A DNA stretch of 64,000 bases. Origin: Morchella semilibera (lineage: Eukaryota; Ascomycota; Pezizomycetes; Pezizales; Morchellaceae). Each line of letters opens with the position of its first letter. The first letter of the stretch is position 1. The DNA lies in the NCBI GenBank assembly GCA_009192285.1, contig WBVU01000004.1, positions 1,138,001 through 1,202,000 on the forward strand, in the 5' to 3' direction. Shown piece by piece: positions 35,178 to 46,538 of this stretch. The translations under genes and the position numbers were made by a program. The notes under the pieces were generated by a model, which was given only the letters and a program-made list of their open reading frames with translations, did no database searches and was not told the origin of the DNA.

Positions 35178-36289
35178 AGGATTCAAGGATTCAGAGGAGC
35201 GATGGTTTGCTATTATCCTTTGTTCTTTCTTTTCGGTACCAACCGACTCGAGTAGCCGGTCAGGATAAATCCGTGTTATTTACTATATTTTAGCTTAAAT
35301 TTCTGTATATTCTATTTGCTGCTCGTTTGGAGTTTTGTGGGGGGGGGGGGGGGCGGTCTATATTAGAATTGCGTTTATTATGGGCTAGTAATGTGGTTAA
35401 TAATACGATGTCGAGTACTCCTACGTTCTATGTATCAAGGATATAAGTATTTACAACTACAATATCATGTGCAATTCAATGGCCTTCTAATGAAAGAAAA
35501 TAACCACAGGCCCTATATACATGTTTGGAGGGTGGGAGGGTGAGGAGGTTTTGCGGACTGATCCCGTTGATGTGTTCTCCGACAAGGGCAGTAGGCAGGC
35601 AGTACATGTAGAATATATGGTGTATGTATTTACCTACAATGTACATGGTACTCTATTTATGTATGCACGCTTCTCGATCGGGCCAGGCCCCATGAATTAT
35701 TCCAAATTTAAGCTTGACCCGGATCCCCCTTGTTTATTGCGCTATAGTATCCCAGGGCACGCACAGACGGCCAGTACGTGGGGCGAGTGATATTTTGTGA
35801 TCCCAACCGCCGGGGAAATTGGCGCACCCCCCCTTAAGTTTTGGCACTTTTTCTTCTAGGAATGTTTTGTGCAAGTGGGTGAAACAACATCTAAAACCGA
35901 CTCATGGCGCTGGGGGGGGGGGGAGTGTGTCGTTGAAGGGGCATGATAATTATATTATAAGCTCCCACTCCGTCTACACTGGCCATGGCTGCTCGCCGTA
36001 GTGGATATATTTATTTACGCTTATAACTACAGCTGGCTAGCTTTGGTATATATGCACCTCACTGCTCCCTTTGAAAAACAGTCTCTGTTTTTTTATGCCG
36101 TCCATTCACAGATTATCACTCGCTGCAAACGTTAGAGGGGGGGGAGGGTGTCATGCATGTGGTGATTACTTGTATGTCTTGTGTGAAATTGTAGTACTTC
36201 CACGAGCCCTGAAACCGGCTATTTTGAAAGGGGTAGGCATGGGTGATTCCATACCAAGGCTATCGTTTCCCCAAGGGGATGCCGGGCCC
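35178..36289. other. Intergenic region
   Basis: 3' side of the ZIP gene. A run of 15 G (35339-35353), a second G run near 35914 and one TACATGTA (35606). No gene is supported. Confidence 0.55.
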
Positions 36290-36862
36290 GTTTTGCGTGT
36301 GCCCAGGCCAGAATTGCGTGCTCTGGGACCAGGGTTTCAAATCTATAAGTACCCCACTCGCCAAACGTCTCCTCCACCAGCGCCTTTTCGCCCTCGCCCT
36401 CAAATTGCTCCCAAAAACGACCGGATTCAGGACCCCCGCCCTCTCCGGCGGCCACACCTGCACCTCCGCGCTCGGGGGCGCCCCGCTTGCCGCTACTGCA
36501 GCTTGACATGGTCCGAGACCGATACTTCCTGGTCGCTCACGCCGAAGTAGTAGCCCACTGCGCCGCGCCGCCGCCCGGCGTCAGGGCCTCCCCGAGGAGG
36601 GGCGTGCAAGGTCCTGGACGTGCACCGTTGAGCTGGAGTTGGCGCCGGCGCCCACTGTGAAGCCGGTGCCGGCTGCGAGGAGCGCGTCGCGGAAGAAGTC
36701 GGTGGTGAGCTTGTTAGGGCTACGGGCGAGGGCGGTGATGTGCAGGGCCGGGTAGGCTGGCGGAGGACTGTGCCGCCGACAAAACCGAGACTGGGGGTCC
36801 GGGGATTAGTGGGTGGAGGTTGTGGGGTTGTGGAGGGGGGCTTACAAGAGGGCTTTGGTCAT
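36290..36862 (-). pseudogene. Decayed NAD(P)-binding epimerase/dehydratase-like (SDR) gene
   Basis: Reading leftward from ATG 36862 (MTKALL), a possible intron leads to GFVGGTVLRQP. After a frame change comes PALHITALARSPNKL, then directly TTDFFRDALLAAGTGFTVGAGANSSSTVHVQDLA. After another frame change follow RLLGEALTPGGGAAQW and GYYFGVSDQEVSVSD, then a stop, and finally a stretch resembling the family's C-terminal GSNLRARAKRR. Fungal SDR-type proteins of this kind have the same blocks in this order, but with roughly 100 or more residues between the N-terminal RSP block and the RDAL block; these are missing here. At least two frameshifts, an internal stop and a large deletion make it non-functional. 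The segment is clearly more GC-rich than its surroundings, consistent with former coding DNA. The exact left end is uncertain. Confidence 0.55.
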
Positions 36863-38001
36863 TTTGTACACAAGTATTTATTTATTGACTAGTTGTATAT
36901 TGACCATAGGCGTTGGATGTAGTAGTTTTTCTGTCAAAGGTTGAGGATGAGAAACACAGACTTCCGCAGTGCCCTTTTATATCACACCTCCATCCATACG
37001 CACTTCCTGGGTAGGGCATCAGCACCGGCCATGATGCTATCCCCCCGGAACAGCACACTTCCCGGGCCCCGCCCACTTCACATCAACACAGAACTCCGGA
37101 CTCACTCATATCCCTTAGTCCGGATCACCCACCCATTGGGGGTATGAAGTAATAAATAAATAGAACCCACCCACTGGGGCACATCATCACATCACCGAGT
37201 AAGCCTCCATGACGCAACCCTAACCCACGCTTTTGCTTTTTTGAGGGGAGGGAGGAGGGAAAGTCTTAACTTTGGAGGTTGGGGGTGATTACTATACGGA
37301 AGTCTTCGGGACACGAAGGGTTTGTATTGCGGATCGAGTGGTTGGCTGGCTGGCTGGTTGGCTGGTTGTGGAGTTGAGCTGATTCGGCCACGTGTGGGGG
37401 GGGGGCGAGGAGGTGCGGTGGGCAGTGGAAGGCGTTTGTGTAGAGGGGGATTGGAGGAACGGTGTCAGTGGAGGGGACGGATTGGAGGTGAGGTTGGGGA
37501 CGTGGATGGATGGGTGGGTCATGGTGTGTCACTCGGGTTCTGGTGAGATGCTGTGATGGACGGTCGTGGGCAGCTGCAGTGGGGGCTTTCCCTCCCTTTG
37601 TGGGGTATGCTTAGATAGTAGATAATTAATTCCAAGTGACTCGTCCAGCTCCTGGTTCTGGGACCAGCCATCTAGAGTGTAGGTACGCTCATCAGTCGAC
37701 TGACTGATGATACTTCAAACGCTCAAAAACTTCAGTGTCCGTAGCCAGCCACCCCAATCCGGAAACTCTAACATTTATATGCGGTGAACCCTAACCCTCG
37801 GTGTTGTTACCCCCGAGCGAGTAAGCAAAGCAATTAAGCGGCTCGGTTAAAACAAGTAGAGATTTGAGGTAACTACCGGTGGAGATCTTTACTTTAGTGA
37901 TAAGCTCAGTCTTTCTCATTCTCATTCTCCTCATTCTCATCCCCCTCCAACAGTTAAGCACTCAATCAGCAAGAGGAGACTACTACTACTACTACTAAGC
38001 C
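36863..38001. other. Intergenic region
   Basis: No gene is supported. The (ACT)n triplets at about 37979-37997 lie just before the next start codon. A GGTTGGCTGGCTGGCTGG-like repeat is at about 37340-37366. Confidence 0.55.
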
Positions 38002-39678
38002 ATGGATGCAAGGGAAGGCGAGTTTAAAAACGACTTAAGAGAGGCATTTTGGAGAGACTGATTGTGAATTGCTACATAGTCGCAAAGCACAACTCCCGGG
38101 AATCGTGCTGGGTTGTTATCAATAATGTGGTTTACGACGTCACGGGTTAGTAACATAGCTCTTTGCTTCTGTTTCTGTTTCTGCTTCTTGCGATGGCTTG
38201 TTAACAGATTGGACCGCTCGCAGACTTTCTGGATTCTCATCCAGGAGGATCAAAGATAATCCTCAAGCTTGCAGGCCGCGACGCAACCGCCGAATACGAC
38301 CCAATTCACCCCCCAGGCACCCTCGAAGAGAACCTCAAGCCCTCCCAGATCCTCGGGCCCCTCGACCCCAGCACCATCCCCACCTCCAACGCCTCCCCCA
38401 CCTCCACCTCTACCCCAACTTCCGTAACCTTACCCCTCCCACCACTCGAGGAACAGCTCAACATCGACGACTTTGCACGCACCGCCCAAGCCGTCCTCGC
38501 GCCAAAATCATGGGCCTACTACTCCTCCGCCTCCGACGACCTCCACACAAAGAGCCACAATAACACCGCCTACCGCCAGATACTCCTCCGCCCGCGCATC
38601 TTCCGCGACGTCCAACACGTCGACACATCAACGACGCTCTGCGGCTCCCTCAGTCGCCTGCCTGTCTTTGTGGCGCCCGCGGCAATGGCTCGCCTGGCGC
38701 ACCCGACAGGCGAGGCAGGCATTGCCAGTGCCTGCGGCGCCCAGGGAGTCATACAGTGCGTATCCAACAACGCCTCGCTGCGACCCGAGCAGATTTCAGA
38801 GGCCCGGGGGAGCCCGGACCAGCCGCTGTGGTTCCAGCTGTATGTGCAGATTGAGCGCGCAAAGTCGGAGGCATTGCTGCAGAGGATCAATAACTTAGGC
38901 TTTACGGCGATCGTGCTGACTCTCGATGCGCCGGCACCGGGGAAGCGGGAGGCGGACGAGCGCGCAAAGTTTGATGGGGAACGGGCGGTGTCCGGGACCT
39001 CTGGCGAGGGGGGCGCAGGGGGTGCGGCCAAGGTGAAGAGTGAGGGTCTTGGAAGGGCTCTGTTCGCGGGGACGTCGCCCAGCTTGACGTGGGAGGACCT
39101 GAAGTGGTTGAGGTCGCAGACGCATCTACCAATCATCCTGAAGGGGCTGCAGACGCATGAGGATGCGGCGATGGCGGCGAGTCGGGAGTGTAGGGAGCTG
39201 GGGGTCACGGGTATCATTCTGTCGAACCATGGCGGGCGCGGGATGGATACGGCGCCGCCGCCGGTTTATACCCTGTTGGAGATACGGAAGCATGTGCCGG
39301 AAGTGCTGAGGAGGCTGGAGGTGTATGTGGATGGAGGCATCCGAAGAGGCACGGATGTGGTGAAGGCGCTGTGTCTGGGCGCAAAAGCGGTAGGGATCGG
39401 AAGGCCGGCGCTGTACGGGTTGTCAGGGTATGGGCCCGAGGGAGTGGAGAGGGTGCTGACGATCTTGAGGGAGGAGATCGAGACGGCAATGAGGTTGTTG
39501 GGAGTCAATAGGATCGAGGAGCTGGGGATGCAGCATGTAAGTCTTCCAGGAACCATGACGTCGTCGGAGATCATGGCTAATTGGTGGGTGTGAACAGATT
39601 AATGCGAGAGCCTTGGAGGGGTTGATTTATATTCCCGAGCCAGAGCACCACGGCGGCTTCACCAGGGCAAAGCTGTAG
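38002..39678 (+). CDS. Cytochrome b5-FMN 2-hydroxyacid dehydrogenase (flavocytochrome b2-like) with PTS1
   Basis: Oxidises an L-2-hydroxy acid such as lactate. The b5 domain reads VAKHNSRESCWVVINNVVYD (38080-38145), joining through a 78-bp intron to DFLDSHPGGSKIILKLAGRD; both haem histidines are visible (HPGG and DPIHPPG). The FMN barrel starts NIDDFARTAQAVLAPKSWAYY and includes LRPRIFRDV, PVFVAPAAMARLAHP, WFQLYVQ, LPIILKGLQ, ILSNHGGRGMD (catalytic His and Arg) and VYVDGGIRRGTDVVKALCLG. After a 61-bp intron the protein ends INARALEGLIY..FTRAKL. AKL is a good peroxisomal PTS1, unlike classical mitochondrial cytochrome b2, and no presequence is seen. The first exon (MDAREGE) is uncertain: donor 38022 and acceptor 38079 leave the wrong phase by one base, although E-VAKHNS is the family consensus. 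The C-terminal intron is 39537-39597. Confidence 0.88.
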
Positions 39679-40943
39679 GGGGGAGAAGGGACTCGTTTAA
39701 TTGGCGTAGGACATAGTTTTCTGGGATAAGTAGGGATTGTTAAATAGATGTTTGGTGTTTTAAATAGCAATAGTGGTTTATTTACACGCAGAGCATGTAA
39801 AGGAGCATGACAAATACAAGTATCATGATGGGAATCAACACCTACGGTCCACAGAGGTCCTCGATTTGCAAAGCCAAGGGTAGAGTATCTGAATAACATG
39901 GTTAGACAGTAACTACTGGTAGATGTGACGTGATACCGGATAAGCCGGTAGGTACATGTAAGTAAATGTAGAGTAAGTAAACTAACCACGCTTGGGATGG
40001 ACCTGTTGTTGAGGGTTAGGGGTCACCAACAACCACATCATCGCTCAGACCCTGATCTAAGGCACATCATATAATTATAGGCTTTGCAAGCGAGAAGTCG
40101 CAATTATCTACTGTATTTTCTTTTCTTCCGAGAAAGACTGATCTCCATCAACAGGATGCTAAGCTTTTCAGACTTTTTTAAAAAAAGAGGGAGGAGAAAA
40201 AAAAAAAAAAAATCAAGAAACACCCTGTTACGATTATGCAGCCTGTCGTCGTCGTCGTGCTCCCTCCCTCCCTCCTGCAGGCGCTCGGCTCCGCAGTATG
40301 CAAAGGAAAGGGATCGAAAAACAGGGAAGGGTGGGGAACAAGAGTGGCTTATGTTCTGCACGACGAGTGTGTGTGGGGGACGAGTATGTAGATGTCCCCC
40401 ATAAAAGAGTCTTCTTCTTCTTCTTGCCGCGTCATAGGACCAAGAAAGCAAAAAAACAAAAAGAATTTCTGGAAACTACGCCTTTTCCCTGCTGTCCCCC
40501 CTCGAATCGATCAGCAGGATGTGACGTATGGAGAGAGGGAACAGGGGGATTCCATTGGCTGGAGACCATTCCAGAGAAGAAACGGAGATCATAAGCAGTG
40601 GGTGGTGGGCAAGGCTGCAGTCGAAATAATACTGCTCCGCATGTAAGTTTTTACCAGCAGACCTCATCATTCACCAACCATCACTCAGCCTCGATCCAAC
40701 ACACACACACCGGTATGAGTCTGCTCTGCCCGGTTCACAAGGCAGACGTCATCTGCCCAGGTCGGTGGGGATATAGGTAGCCCTTTCTGCCCTTTTATTC
40801 CCAATATCCTCGAGATCACCACCACCACCACCACCCAGTATTGTCCCTACAGCTTCTTCGATTCAACTTCTCGGTAATAATAGCAATAATAGTAGTAACA
40901 GATTCTTATCTAACCTTTTCGACAATCCAGAACATCAGAAAAC
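39679..40943. other. Intergenic region
   Basis: 3' end of the dehydrogenase and promoter of the DUF3824-like gene. Contains one TACATGTA (39955), poly-A (40198-40212), a CTT triplet run (about 40408-40424) and CACCACC triplets (40817-40834). No gene is supported. Confidence 0.5.
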
Positions 40944-42644
40944 ATGCCTGTTATTCTTGAAGATGATATGCTCATCCCGCCCTCAATGAGGCGCAAGAGA
41001 TACTTCAACACAGGCACAGAAACAGTGATTTCAGCAGGCTCCGCGGGTTCAGCAACGACTATTGAGCTACCGTCCCATCGGACTACCCCTCCTCATGATC
41101 CATTAATTATCCATGAAGACCACTACGTCCCCGTTTATGAAGAACCGGTCCGTGAATATATCTACACTACTACAGCTGGCCCTGGCCGATCATCCCACTA
41201 TCGGAGAGTAGGAGGGGGAGGGGGTGCCGAGCTGGATGGCCTATCTCTAGGGGGTCTTAGGGGGGCACATTATGTTCGGTCTAGGAGCGTTGGTGTATCA
41301 CCATCACCCTACGACCCTTACGACTCATATGAGGATGAATACTATCTCGAGGATGGAATTAGACATGGTGGGAGGAGAGCACGCTCACCGAGGAGACTCG
41401 AACACCACCACCGCATCGCTGATGCTAGTGCCGGGTTAGTTGGGGCGCATGAGGTTGTGAAAGCACACAGGAATCACAGGTCTCGCTCCCAGTACCGCTC
41501 GCCCTCGCGCCACAGATCGCCTTCTCGCAGCACTGAGCACTCGCACCGTGCAAGGCATCTCGCCGAGTCCGGTTTAGCCGCAGCGGGACTGAAGCATGCT
41601 ATAAACAACCACAGACAGCGTTCCCACTCTCGCGGCCGCCGGGGTTCCGAGAGTGCCATCTACTCGACTGGAGAGCACCACTCGGGCTGGCACGACGACA
41701 GCCATCGGGACCACCACCGCCGCGCGCTGCACCTTGCGGAAGCTGGTCTCGGGGTTGCAGCTGCCGGCGCAGCAAAGGAGATCTATGACCACCGCAAGCA
41801 CGCGAACCATCGCCGCTCTTCCTCGCTATCGTCAACCTCATCAACCGATGCTCAGACCGGGCACCAGTCCCACTATGGCCGCAATGTAGCTGCTGCCGCC
41901 CTTGGGGCCACAGCTGCTGGATTAGCACACCACAAGATGCGCCACCACAACGAACGACGCTCATCCTCGGTTTCATCCTACTCCTCGGATGACGAGCGCC
42001 ACTCAAAGCACCGTGGCCGAAAGGTTGCCGGTGTAGCACTCGGCGCTGCAGCCGCTGGAATGGCAGGAAAGGCCCTCCACGATCATTACCGCCGGGGCTC
42101 CCGCTCCCGTTCAAGCTCCTCCTACTCGTCCTCAGATGAAGACCACCACCGCCGCCACAGACGCTCCAAGAAGATCCCTGCGGCAGCATTGGGAACCGCA
42201 GCGGCGATAGCAGCCAAGAGGCACCACGACCACAGGAAAGAAAGCCGCTCACGTCACAGATCGAGGTCGCGCTCGCGGTCAAGCGAGCGCCACCACCGCG
42301 GGCCCATCCAGAAGGCTGGCTACATGATGGCCGGCGGCCTCGCCGAAAAGCACCACCGCAAGAAGGAGCACGAGCGCAGGGCCTCAAGCGTCGATGTACA
42401 CCACGAGCACCGCCACCGCCGGTCTTCGGAGAGCGGTGGGAGCCACAGTGGGGGGCATCGTCCCAGACGGGGGAGCATGGCAGGACTGGGCGGGATCGTA
42501 AACAACGTCATGGGCGGCGCGAGGGGGAATGAGCAGCAGCAGCACGCTCCGCCTCCGCATAGAGGTATCGGGGAGAAGGTGGCGTACAAGCTTGGTGAAG
42601 TTGTTGCCGAAGAAATCGCCGGGAGGAGGGCAGGAAGGAGATGA
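40944..42644 (+). CDS. DUF3824-like His/Arg/Ser-rich repeat protein, 566 aa
   Basis: Single exon of 566 residues. The N-terminal third is acidic and Tyr-rich (MPVILEDDMLIPPSMRRKRY; YVPVYEEPVREYIY; YDPYDSYEDEYYLEDGIRHG). From about residue 200 come five to six imperfect modules. Each has an Ala/Gly-rich helix (for example RHLAESGLAAAGLKHAI, NVAAAALGATAAGLAHH, KVAGVALGAAAAGMAGKAL, KIPAAALGTAAAIAAK), then a basic His/Arg stretch, then a Ser/Arg or Ser/Asp stretch (SRSRSSSSYSSSDED). The C-terminus IGEKVAYKLGEVVAEEIAGRR repeats the helix theme. This architecture matches the fungal DUF3824 family, which has no known biochemical function. The Ala/Gly helices could associate with membranes or with each other; SR-rich stretches often serve as phosphorylation sites. 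Both ideas are inference. No signal peptide. Confidence 0.85.
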   Translation: MPVILEDDMLIPPSMRRKRYFNTGTETVISAGSAGSATTIELPSHRTTPPHDPLIIHEDHYVPVYEEPVREYIYTTTAGPGRSSHYRRVGGGGGAELDGLSLGGLRGAHYVRSRSVGVSPSPYDPYDSYEDEYYLEDGIRHGGRRARSPRRLEHHHRIADASAGLVGAHEVVKAHRNHRSRSQYRSPSRHRSPSRSTEHSHRARHLAESGLAAAGLKHAINNHRQRSHSRGRRGSESAIYSTGEHHSGWHDDSHRDHHRRALHLAEAGLGVAAAGAAKEIYDHRKHANHRRSSSLSSTSSTDAQTGHQSHYGRNVAAAALGATAAGLAHHKMRHHNERRSSSVSSYSSDDERHSKHRGRKVAGVALGAAAAGMAGKALHDHYRRGSRSRSSSSYSSSDEDHHRRHRRSKKIPAAALGTAAAIAAKRHHDHRKESRSRHRSRSRSRSSERHHRGPIQKAGYMMAGGLAEKHHRKKEHERRASSVDVHHEHRHRRSSESGGSHSGGHRPRRGSMAGLGGIVNNVMGGARGNEQQQHAPPPHRGIGEKVAYKLGEVVAEEIAGRRAGRR

Positions 42645-45600
42645 GGTATGAGGTATTATGTGTCATGAACTTACGATTTTGTTGTTTGGAAAAAGATAAA
42701 TTCTTGCCCTTTGTTTCGTTGAAATTGTTTTTTATCATGAGTTTAATCTTTCTGCCCTTTCCTTGGAGGGGTTTTCTTTTTTTCTTTTTTATTATATAAA
42801 GTGGGGTGGTGTTTAGCGTGGGAAACCATTTTTTTAACCTGTAACAATAGCAATTCTGTGCGTGGAATTTTTATTTAGGATATTGAGTTCTTTCTCGGTT
42901 TTCGGTGCGTGTGTTGTACTGTTTGAATGAGTGATTATATATCATTTTACATACATTATTCCTTCTGCGTTTAGTAAAAGAGATTTGTGCAGCGGGGCAG
43001 TTTTCACGGCCTTTTACTGAACGCCTAAGTAAAGTACATACTCGTATTTACCCTAAGCTACATACCTAGGCGTACGCGTGCATATATAGTAACGGAGCTC
43101 CGGGTGTAGAACAAAACGACACATATCTAATCCTGACCCGGGAATACTGCACTGGATAGCTCTAAAGCCTGGTTTGGACACACGTACTCGGAACTTTGGG
43201 TTGTTGATCGGCCGAATGTTTCTTTCGGTGTTTCACGAATGTAATAGCTGAGCCCTAGTATAGGCCTTAAGCTTTAATTTGTTAAATTAGGCGTCGTAAG
43301 GGTAGAAGAAGTTGCAAAAAGGTACGCCCTAGTGAAAACCGGGGCCGCCAAAACTTGCGGCCAAGGAGTGTTTGTATGGCTGGTCGAGCAGGGAAACGTA
43401 ACTTCTATCAGCATGTATTGATTGATTGATTGATTGATAGCTCGTGCATGTATGCGACCCGGAAGTTATGGTGGTAAATCTATCATGTCACCGTGTATCT
43501 CTACCCACCCAAGTGCCGGGTCGATGAGCGGTCTCTTCTGGGCTGTTCTGTTAATTGATCAGTAAAATGCTGACCCCCCCTCCCCCCCAGAAGAAGAAAA
43601 TTTTGTGTGCCTTGATCGACTAGGAGATCCTGTTATCTCCTTTATCAAATAATAGATCTTCCATATTATAGGGGGATCAGCATTGACAGCTAGATGGATG
43701 GGTACGTAGATATACCCTGTTCTAGTTACAGATTGATATAGTTGGTAAAATTTCTCACCAAGTACTTAATGTATGTAGCACATGTAGTAACTTTACAGCC
43801 CTCAGACATATGGCATTGGTGGCGAACATTTCGGTTTGTGATTCTTGTAGCAATATTGTAGCGGTATTGCCACTATAGGGTTACTGAGCGGCCGTGGCAC
43901 AGGGTTCAGCGTGCGGTTCAGAGACCCTTGGTGGTATGTATCCATGAATGGAGTGGCTACGTAGAGCATACCGACATGTATACTGTACGAATGGCGGTCT
44001 CCTCTCCTGTGTTTAGTTTGGCCGGTCCGTACCTCACCCCTTTTGAGGGAACCAACAACACCCTAATTACAATAAAGTAGAGGGGTGAATGATCCGACTC
44101 ACTCGCGATAGTTCGCCTCGAGTCCTCCGAATTTGGCCGGCGTCCGAGCCAGCACCTTCTCGCAAGGTTGTTTATTAACACCTTGATTTCGAGAAGCTCC
44201 TGTCCATCTAACGGATCCTTTCTGTCCGGCTCCGGCGCGGTCAACATTGACAGCATGCGTGTATTCCTGCCGATCCCTTAGAATTAGAAAAAATCTTCCA
44301 CCAGCCGGCCTCGAGTGAGAACTCATGAAACAGCCATTTTCGGACCCCCGCAAACATTGCCGATCCTTGGCACCCGGGCGGGGGGGTCGCGCGCTGCCCC
44401 TAGATTCTCAGCTAGGTGAGTACATATGAGCACTATATATGCGTACACGTGTCCGGTCGCGGGCTAGCCTTGGAATTAACAGGCCTTTAAAAAAAAATCG
44501 TTCGTCCCATGGCCTAGGCTATAGGGGAGCTCCTGGAATAAAAGCTTTACTTGGCAATAATCTCCATAAATTATTGTGCTTTTCAAAAGCCCCGAGTGCC
44601 GGTCGGAGTTATTTTTTTAATATCAACAAAGGGATTTAGAATACGCATACCCATGAGGTTTTGCGTGTGCAGCAGATATTGACAGGCCAGCCCTGGATGG
44701 GAAAATGTAGAATTCTGGTTATGGTATCTTGGCATGACCAGCCTTTTCGTTTCAGGAGCTGGGTTCTATTGACCCCCTCCGTAGGAAGGAATTTGGTGCC
44801 TAAAATTTGCGGGGTGCTGGTGTTCGTACCATGATGCATTCTGTGTAACTAGCCAGACGTTAGATTTATGGTTATGGATCGATATCGTGCACCACATGAT
44901 CTGACAAGACAGCTGCTGCCAGAGCTTTCGGGCCGTTAAAGCTGCACTTTGCAAAAAAGCAAAGTTCGTGTTTCGGTTCTCGGTCTATTGTATGTTGCGG
45001 TCTGTGAACTACATAGTCAGCATTGTGTAGGTCAACGTTCCGGTTCAAACAAAACATTTTGCTAGCTTTGTATCTCCTACATATAACGGAGAGTGGGGAA
45101 AATTGCCTCATTGTATGTAGGTACATCCCTAAAAACAAAAGGGTCCCAGTGGTTTCTCCGGGCCGCTGGTATCTGGTCCGGAGACATTGCGTCTCTCTAT
45201 TTTCATCAAGAAGTTTTTCGCGAGGAAATTGATATGATGATTGAACCCCTTGCCAAGCTTAAATATAGGGTTTTATCTTTACTATATGTACGTTGCCAAA
45301 CTTGACAGGCATATGGGTGGATACAGTATCTATATCGATCATGTTGAACCCTGAAGTAGGTATAGATGCGCCTAATATACATAGTGTACTCTACATGGAT
45401 TAAGGCTTTTCCAGTTCAACTCAATAATACGAAGACACATTCACTGAATCTGAATTTTTATGGGTATATCCTTACTTACCTACACATACTTTGTTGTTAA
45501 CGTTCTCGTGTGATATCCCGTTACATATAAGGTTTATAACGGTGTGTTGATAGAACTTTCGCTCTATTTGTGTGTAATTAATTAGCTTGGCGACGGAGGT

Positions 45601-46538
45601 CCTCCGTTGCTGACGTTACCCAATTCTCGGATGATCTGCGACCAATGCGCATGTTTTGGACCTTACGGGTCCTTTCCACCCGAGAACTGGAGATGGGGAA
45701 GTTTCTTTGGGGACGATTTAGAGCTTGTTCTCCCGAGAAGTACCCACCAAGCGGCTTACCACTCCTTGTATTCCGGGGGTTAGCGTTCTCCAGTGCAGTA
45801 TCACTCTTGGCGCCAAGATTAATATGTAGACCTCAGCCAATTTCAGTACTGTTGTCTCTCCAGTTTGGACCAAGTAGAGAAATGATCAACGGCGTTGTCG
45901 TCCCCTTAGCCAATCACAAAAGCCCCGGAAGGAAATCAACCACCCTGAAATTCCGAAGCTATACAGGGTCAAATTGTTTGGATGATACCCCGAAAGTAGT
46001 ACCTGCGTTTGTTGGAGGCTTCATTCAGTACAGACCGCTGTAGACCCCGGAGGAGCGGGGATAGTTTACCGGTAGCAGGCTGTTTCGAGATTTTTGTTTT
46101 CAAGAGAGTAGACAAGGCTATTGCCTGAAGAGGAATCGAAACCTGATACTACAGGGGCCGTGAGCTTAATCTATCGATATTTGTTGCATTAGCTCATATC
46201 TGCTCTCAGAGAGACTACATGTCTTGTGGAGTAACAGAGAAGTAGTTAGCCCAACGCTGGACTTCTGGATGAAGCTCGAACCGTGCACTCTGACCACCCC
46301 CATTCCTCGTAAGGTCAAGGATAGATTAGATTGAAACCCGTTTTCGGTGTCGTAGGAGTATTCTGGCCAAGTTCCCCGAGAGCTTCTGAAAACAGATATA
46401 AGGACGCATTATTTCCACCTCGATTCAATTCTTCATCCTCTCCAGTTCACTATCAACATCAGTATCACATTCATTAGCTCCAAATTCAAAAAAAAAAAAA
46501 AAAAGCTTTACGATCCTTTGTATACAAAGACATCCACG
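42645..46538. other. Gene-poor region of about 3.9 kb
   Basis: No supported gene. A 132-codon open frame at 45645-46043 (+) lacks any recognised motif or partner exon. Includes a GATT microsatellite and CT-rich sequence just before the pectate lyase (46430-46490), with a TATAAGG box-like site near 46396. Confidence 0.5.
43416..43438. repeat. (TTGA)n microsatellite
   Basis: Five to six copies of TTGA/GATT. Confidence 0.9.

Noticed and set aside
37266-37546. Overlapping open frames on both strands
   Set aside because: They are translations of simple GGTTGGCTGG and G-rich repeats; no conserved content.
37788-37802. CCCTAACCCT, telomere-like
   Set aside because: Only about one and a half repeat units; not a telomere or an interstitial array.
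43888-43935. Possible tRNA-like GGTTCAG segment
   Set aside because: No GTTCRANNC T-loop, acceptor stem or anticodon arm could be drawn. No tRNA was found anywhere in the window by eye.
45645-46043. 132-codon open frame on the plus strand
   Set aside because: No recognisable domain, signal peptide or neighbouring exon.
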